A DNA stretch of 64,000 nt from Sinorhizobium sp. A49 (GTDB lineage: Bacteria; Pseudomonadota; Alphaproteobacteria; Rhizobiales; Rhizobiaceae), in the NCBI RefSeq assembly GCF_002002725.1, contig NZ_MUNW01000051.1:1-64000 (forward strand), given 5' to 3'. How positions within the stretch are numbered: the first letter of the stretch is position 1; every line of letters starts with the position of its first letter. The notes below the pieces were generated by a model. It was not told where the DNA came from and searched no databases. It was given only the letters and a program-made list of their open reading frames with translations. Shown here in pieces: positions 60,201 through 64,000 of this stretch. The position numbers and the translations under genes were made by a program.

Positions 60201-62672
60201 GCCGCAGAAGGCGGCGAGGTTGATCTGCCCGTCACAGCCGAGTGGGGAGCTGGCGCCTATGTGACGGCCACCCTCTACCGCCCCGGCGACGCGCAGGAAA
60301 GCCGTATGCCGATGCGCGCGATCGGCATCAAATGGCTCACCGTCGATCCCGCCGAGCGCAAGCTTGCCGTCACCCTCCAAGCGCCCGAAAAGACCGAGCC
60401 GCGCAGGCCGCTCGATATCAGCCTGCAGGTGGCAGGCGCCGGCGCCAACGAGGAAGCCTATATCACGATTGCCGCCGTCGACGTCGGCATCCTGAACCTG
60501 ACCCGTTATGAAGCGCCCGATCCGGCAGCCTGGTATTTCGGCCAGCGCCAGCTTGGCCTCGAAATGCGCGATCTCTACGGCCGTCTCATCGACGGTTCGC
60601 TGGGCGCGACCGGCAAGTTGCGCACCGGCGGCGACGGCGGCCAGGTCGCGCTGCAGGGAAGCCCGCCCACCGAAAAGCTGGTTGCCTTCTTTGAAGGTCC
60701 GGTGAAGCTCGACGCCGACGGCAAGGCAACCGTCAGTTTCGATATTCCGCAATTCAACGGCACGGCGCGCATCATGAGCGTCGCCTGGACGAAGTCCGGT
60801 GTCGGCAACGCGGTGCGCGACGTCGTCATCCGCGACCCGATCGTCGTGACCGCGAGCCTGCCCCGGTTCCTTGCTCCGGGAGATCGTGCCGAACTGCGGC
60901 TCGATATCGCCAACACCGACGCTCCGGCCGGCGACTATCAGGTCCAGTTGACCACCAACGGACCGGTGACGGTGGAACAGGCAGGCCCGAGCGAAACCCT
61001 GCGTCTCGATGAGGGCGGCAAGTCTGTCCTGACGCTGCCGCTCGTCGGCCAGTACCCGGGTGACGGGCTTGTCACTGTCCAGCTCACCGGCGCTTCCGGG
61101 CTTTCACTCGAACAGGCGCTCAACATCCCCGTGCGGCCGGCGACCTTGCCGGTCACGCAGCGGCAGGTGGTCAACCTCGCGGCAGGAAGCAGCCTGACCA
61201 TCGACGGCCAGTTGCTGGCCGATAGCGTTCTTCAAGGCGCCTCCGTGTCGCTGAGCGTCACCCGGTCGTCCGCCTTCGACATTCCCGCCATCCTGATGTC
61301 GCTCGACCGCTACCCCTATGGCTGCGCCGAGCAGACGACGAGCCGGGCGTTGCCGCTGCTCTACATGAGCGAGCTGGCAAAACAGTCGGGCCTTCCCGAT
61401 GACGACGAAGTGACGAAGCGCGTGCAGGAGGCGATCTACCGCGTGCTCTCCTACCAGTCGTCATCAGGCAGCTTTGGCCTGTGGGGGCCGGGTTACGGCG
61501 ACCTCTGGCTCGACGCCTATGTCACCGACTTCCTGACTCGCGCACGCGAACAGAAGTATGACGTGCCCGAGGCAGCGATGGTCCAGGCTCTTGAAAACCT
61601 GCAGAACGGCCTCGGCTACGACACCAACGTCAAGGATCGCGGCAACGAGATCGCCTATTCGCTCTATGTGCTGGCGCGCAACCGCAAGGCCGCAGTCAAC
61701 GACATCCGCTACTACGCCAACACGCTGATCAACGACTTCCCGACACCGCTCGCCAAGGCCCACGTCGCAGCGGCGCTTGCGCTCTACGGAGATGCGCAGC
61801 GGTCGCAGGAGATCTTTGCGTCGTCCGCCAACATGTCGACCGGCCTCGTCAATGTCAGCCTGTCGCGGTCCGACTACGGTTCTTCGTTGCGCGATGATGC
61901 CGCCGTCCTGGCGCTGGCTGCGGAAAGCCGTCCGGTCCCGCCGATCATTCCGGAACTGTCGAAGATCGTGGCACGGCAATGGGAGCAGAAGAAATACACC
62001 AGCACGCAGGAGCAGGCCTGGATGCTGCTTGCCGCGCGCGCGGTTCAGGGGGGCGACGAGGACATGCTGCTTGACGTCAACGGCGCCTCGAAAACCGGCG
62101 CTTACGCCGCGCGGATGCCCGGCGACGCACTGCTGTCGCACCCGGTCGTGATCAAGAACGAAGGGGCGGATGCCGTCTCTGCGGTTGTGACCACGGTGGC
62201 GGCCCCGGCCCAACCACTGTCGGCCGGCGGCGATGGCTTTGCCATCGAGCGTACGTATTACACGCTCGATGGTGCCGAAGCCAATGTCAGCCAGGCCAGG
62301 CAGAACGAACGTTACGTCGTGGTGCTGAAAGTGACGGAAACCAACGACTGGCCATCACGGGTGCTCGTGTCGGATCTGCTGCCGGCAGGCTTCCAGATCG
62401 ACAATCCAAGCCTGGTCGACAGCGCCCAGTTGACGAATTTCGAGTGGCTCGGCGAGATCAGCGCGACGCACACGGAGTTCCGCAACGACCGCTTCGTCGC
62501 AGCCTTCGACCGGGCGACTGGCGATAGCCGCGAACTGACGTTCGCCTATGTCGTGCGGGCGGTGAACCCCGGCGTCTACGATCATCCCGCCGCAAGCGTC
62601 GAGGATATGTACCGGCCGCAGTTTTCGGCCCGCACCGCGACCGGGCGCATGGAGGTGCTTGCAGCACAATAG
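57216..62672 (+). CDS. Bacterial alpha-2-macroglobulin with N-terminal PAN-like domain
   Basis: An 1818-residue secreted or periplasmic protein that traps proteases by a thioester. ATG 57216 has GGGAGG upstream; a GTG at 57177 is less likely. A signal peptide (MSVRAFFGLSTLLVSVLAAGYPVFSA) has no lipobox Cys. Residues about 30-100 form a PAN/Apple-like Cys-rich region (CETACIADQSCRAFTYNPKVKWCFLK), then a helical repeat region (about 120-260) and the macroglobulin domains. The thioester motif CAEQ is at 1370-1373, in YPYGCAEQTTSRALPLLYMSELA. The last 450 residues form the thioester and C-terminal domains. It is followed 8 bases later by pbpC, the usual partner. Confidence 0.95.
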   Translation: MSVRAFFGLSTLLVSVLAAGYPVFSAETGRQVEITQDADYFGFDLRTEQNVSLDQCETACIADQSCRAFTYNPKVKWCFLKSDFNQLNDFPGAIAGKIVQAQAVQADLGAPPRLSFLSDQILQDARDAKANLALADDQQGFGVNSLIETARAQAASGVIDAALKAFQGALAITPEDSELWLETARTANRVSGNTEVATQAALAAINGYQLTRTAESRAHALAVLAKALENAENFRGSLNAYKASLELVQSKTVETAYLDLKERKRFRVIENTVDADSASPRACVHFSEQLLKSGADYASFVTVDGAAPKAVDAKGDQICVEGLSHGQRYKLTLRTGLPSSVDEVLEAPVTLEVYVKDRGQVVRFTGDSFVLPSTARRGIPIVSVNTDSAKLKLYRIGDRSLAQVLQNSQFLTQIDGYSAQRIQDESGELVWEGSIAIDSVLNKEVVTSFPVDEALPKRKAGVYVLTAASETSLSQDWDARATQWFVVSDIGVSTYAGTDGLNVFARSLATAKPIEGVELQLVAKNNEILGTATTDGDGRATFTAGLIRGTAALTPAVITAKSGEDDFVFLDMTRAGFDLSDRGVTGRAAPGAIDILAWTERGIYRVGETVHAAALARDVNGEAIENLPLTFVFLRPDGVEYRRMISDGGKLGGHTLDLDVQANAMRGTWTMQIFTDPKASPIGEKQFLVDDFVPDRTEFDLTSEAKEIAIGEPVQVAVDGRYLYGAPAAGLELEGEVILKPTRESAAFKGYFFGLADEEASEDTRLPLEELAPLDDEGKATFDVALAEVPSTTQLINANVTVRMREAGGRAVERSLTLPVKQEGPVIGIKPEFSGDLQENSVGKFRVIAIDADGGKAAMPGALWKLIKVERNYQWYRDGTAWKYEPVVTTQQVANGTLDVTADGAEISVPVGWGRYRLEVETAALDGPTSSVEFDAGWYVASTSTETPDGLEIALDKENYAVGETAKLKVSPRFAGELLVTVGTEDLVTTKSATIAAEGGEVDLPVTAEWGAGAYVTATLYRPGDAQESRMPMRAIGIKWLTVDPAERKLAVTLQAPEKTEPRRPLDISLQVAGAGANEEAYITIAAVDVGILNLTRYEAPDPAAWYFGQRQLGLEMRDLYGRLIDGSLGATGKLRTGGDGGQVALQGSPPTEKLVAFFEGPVKLDADGKATVSFDIPQFNGTARIMSVAWTKSGVGNAVRDVVIRDPIVVTASLPRFLAPGDRAELRLDIANTDAPAGDYQVQLTTNGPVTVEQAGPSETLRLDEGGKSVLTLPLVGQYPGDGLVTVQLTGASGLSLEQALNIPVRPATLPVTQRQVVNLAAGSSLTIDGQLLADSVLQGASVSLSVTRSSAFDIPAILMSLDRYPYGCAEQTTSRALPLLYMSELAKQSGLPDDDEVTKRVQEAIYRVLSYQSSSGSFGLWGPGYGDLWLDAYVTDFLTRAREQKYDVPEAAMVQALENLQNGLGYDTNVKDRGNEIAYSLYVLARNRKAAVNDIRYYANTLINDFPTPLAKAHVAAALALYGDAQRSQEIFASSANMSTGLVNVSLSRSDYGSSLRDDAAVLALAAESRPVPPIIPELSKIVARQWEQKKYTSTQEQAWMLLAARAVQGGDEDMLLDVNGASKTGAYAARMPGDALLSHPVVIKNEGADAVSAVVTTVAAPAQPLSAGGDGFAIERTYYTLDGAEANVSQARQNERYVVVLKVTETNDWPSRVLVSDLLPAGFQIDNPSLVDSAQLTNFEWLGEISATHTEFRNDRFVAAFDRATGDSRELTFAYVVRAVNPGVYDHPAASVEDMYRPQFSARTATGRMEVLAAQ

Positions 62673-62680
62673 GCCTTGTG

Positions 62681-64000
62681 ATGTCGATAAGGGACAAATT
62701 GCTTATCGCGATCCCCGTCGGCCTGTTGCTGACGGGTCTGTCCGTCTTTGCGCTCGAAAAGGCCGATCAGGCCTTTCCGCCGCCGATCGAGGCGGCCGGT
62801 ATCGTATCGCGCGAGGTACTCGACGCCGATGGTCAATTGCTCAGGGCCTTTGCCACACCTGACGGTCTGTGGCGGCTGAAGACGACGGTCGATGACGTCG
62901 ACCCGCAGTTTCTCCGTATGCTGGTCGCGTACGAGGATCAGCGCTTTCGCGAACATGCCGGTACCGACGTCCTCGCGCTCGCGCGCGCAACGCTGCAGTT
63001 CGTCACCAACGGCCGCATCGTCTCCGGTGCTTCCACGCTTTCGATGCAGGTCGCGCGGCTGATCGAGCCACGCGAGCAGCGAAGCATCGCCGCCAAACTG
63101 CTCCAGATCGCCCGCGCGATCCAGATCGAGCGTCGACTTTCGAAGGATCAGATCCTAAACCTCTATCTCAGCCATGCGCCCTATGGCGGCAATCTTGAAG
63201 GCGTCCGCGCTGCCAGCCTCGCCTGGTTCGGCAAGGAGCCGAAGCGCCTTTCGGTCGGTGAAGCCGCCCTGCTTGTGGCGCTGCCGCAACTGCCGGAAAA
63301 GCGCAGGCCGGACAGAAACCATGACGCCGCCGAAGCGGCACGCCAACGCGTCCTGACCCGGATGGCGGTCGCCGAGGTGATTGGCGAAGGCGAAGCCGAG
63401 CGTGCGGCAATGACGGCCGTTCCGAACCGTCGCCTGCAACTGCCGGCCTATGCCGCGCATCTGGCCGAGATTGCATTGCGCAAGCAGCCGAGGGCCGTGA
63501 AGCATCAAACGACGCTGCGCCGCAATGTCCAGCGCGGTCTCGAAACGGTTGCCCGCGATGGCGCCACCAAGCTGGGGCCGCGGGTGTCCGTCGCCATGAT
63601 CATGGCCGATGCGCGCACCGGAGAGATCATCGGCGAAGTCGGCTCGGCCGACTATTTCGACGCGAGCCGCTCGGGCTGGATCGACATGACGCGGATCAAC
63701 CGCTCCCCCGGCTCGACGCTCAAACCCTTCATCTACGGTCTCGCCTTCGAGGAAGGTCTCGTCAGCCAGGAAACCATCATCGAGGATCGACCGGCCGACT
63801 TCTTCGGCTATCGCCCGCGCAATTTCGACATGAGCTACCAGGGCGATGTCAGCGTGCGCCAGGCGCTGCAGCTGTCTCTCAACGTGCCGGCCATCCGACT
63901 GCTCGATGTCGTCGGCCCTGCCCGGCTGATGGTCCGCTTCCGCCGCGCCGAGGTGAAGCCGGTGCTGCCGGCTGGCGAAGCTCCCGGGCTGGCGATCGGC
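62681..64000 (+). CDS. pbpC: Penicillin-binding protein 1C, partial
   Basis: The gene runs off the right edge; 440 residues are visible of about 700 expected. A membrane anchor (LLIAIPVGLLLTGLSVFA) is followed by the GT51 glycosyltransferase domain (VAYEDQRFREHAGTD with catalytic Glu; GRIVSGASTLSMQVARL; LNLYLSHAPYGGNLEGVRAASLAWFGK) and the start of the transpeptidase domain (SPGSTLKPFIYG with Ser345 in STLK; SLNVP). It builds peptidoglycan in the periplasm. ATG 62681 was chosen; GTG 62678 is possible. It follows the alpha-2-macroglobulin gene with an 8-base gap, the common pair in Gram-negative bacteria. Confidence 0.93.
   Translation, partial: MSIRDKLLIAIPVGLLLTGLSVFALEKADQAFPPPIEAAGIVSREVLDADGQLLRAFATPDGLWRLKTTVDDVDPQFLRMLVAYEDQRFREHAGTDVLALARATLQFVTNGRIVSGASTLSMQVARLIEPREQRSIAAKLLQIARAIQIERRLSKDQILNLYLSHAPYGGNLEGVRAASLAWFGKEPKRLSVGEAALLVALPQLPEKRRPDRNHDAAEAARQRVLTRMAVAEVIGEGEAERAAMTAVPNRRLQLPAYAAHLAEIALRKQPRAVKHQTTLRRNVQRGLETVARDGATKLGPRVSVAMIMADARTGEIIGEVGSADYFDASRSGWIDMTRINRSPGSTLKPFIYGLAFEEGLVSQETIIEDRPADFFGYRPRNFDMSYQGDVSVRQALQLSLNVPAIRLLDVVGPARLMVRFRRAEVKPVLPAGEAPGLAIG

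Noticed and set aside
59253-60752. 499-codon minus-strand frame inside the alpha-2-macroglobulin gene
   Set aside because: It lies fully within the 1818-residue gene and has no ribosome site or domain.
1-64000. CRISPR arrays, tRNA or rRNA genes, insertion sequences, phage genes, defence systems
   Set aside because: I looked for regular repeats, transposase or integrase motifs and RNA gene patterns and saw none; the window is chromosomal- or megaplasmid-type metabolic DNA.

Overview
The window is about 64 kb of high-GC DNA, packed with ABC importers and catabolic operons, with no rRNA, tRNA, phage, insertion sequence or CRISPR array that I could find. Gene content (many solute-binding-protein transporters, an ornithine cyclodeaminase of the long rhizobial/agrobacterial type, XRE-cupin, RpiR, DeoR, Lrp and GntR local regulators, TTG/GTG starts) suggests an alphaproteobacterium of the Rhizobiaceae, probably Ensifer/Sinorhizobium or Rhizobium. 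That assignment is inference. The left end carries a perfect fold-back inverted repeat inside a truncated gene, so position 1 is probably a contig end.

Layout. (1) 1-13970: an RpiR-type regulon for an amino sugar or related carbohydrate: MFS exporter, two M81/MlrC metallopeptidases, GH20 hexosaminidase, SDR, RpiR regulator, RidA, NTF2-like protein, a CUT1 sugar ABC importer and a Gfo/Idh/MocA oxidoreductase; copies of a GAAAAT(R)AATT-like motif lie in front of its three promoters. (2) 14493-18358: an osmoprotectant (OsmF/YehZ-type) ABC importer. (3) 18693-20533: DUF4126 membrane protein coupled to a class I flavin disulfide reductase. (4) 20564-28304: methylarginine/arginine-type catabolism: ornithine cyclodeaminase, citrulline hydrolase CtlX, DDAH, polar amino-acid ABC importer, M20 hydrolase, and a divergent Lrp regulator with a three-element phased operator. 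(5) 28339-29339: AhpD-fold protein and OsmC. (6) 29483-35982: a peptide-type ABC importer with XRE-cupin regulator and a GAF protein. (7) 36030-46689: a deoxyribose-like route: CUT1 importer, PfkB kinase, RbsD/FucU protein, two-domain ALDH16-type aldehyde dehydrogenase, DeoC and a DeoR repressor. (8) 46913-57063: a proline-peptide route: M24 Xaa-Pro aminopeptidase, Dpp-type importer, XRE-cupin and GntR regulators and a proline-racemase-family enzyme; the GntR operator candidate ATTGGATCCAAT occurs in front of both the binding protein and the racemase. (9) 57216-64000: thioester-containing bacterial alpha-2-macroglobulin with an added PAN-like domain, followed by pbpC, which runs off the window.

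The parts work as separate uptake-plus-catabolism modules, each with its own regulator. All six solute-binding-protein genes are followed closely by a GC-rich hairpin, which would favour excess binding protein over membrane components. No defence or mobile system was seen; the most interesting items are the complete inferred pathways (dimethylarginine to proline; deoxyribose to acetate plus glyceraldehyde 3-phosphate; X-Pro/hydroxyproline peptides) and the operators that tie them together.
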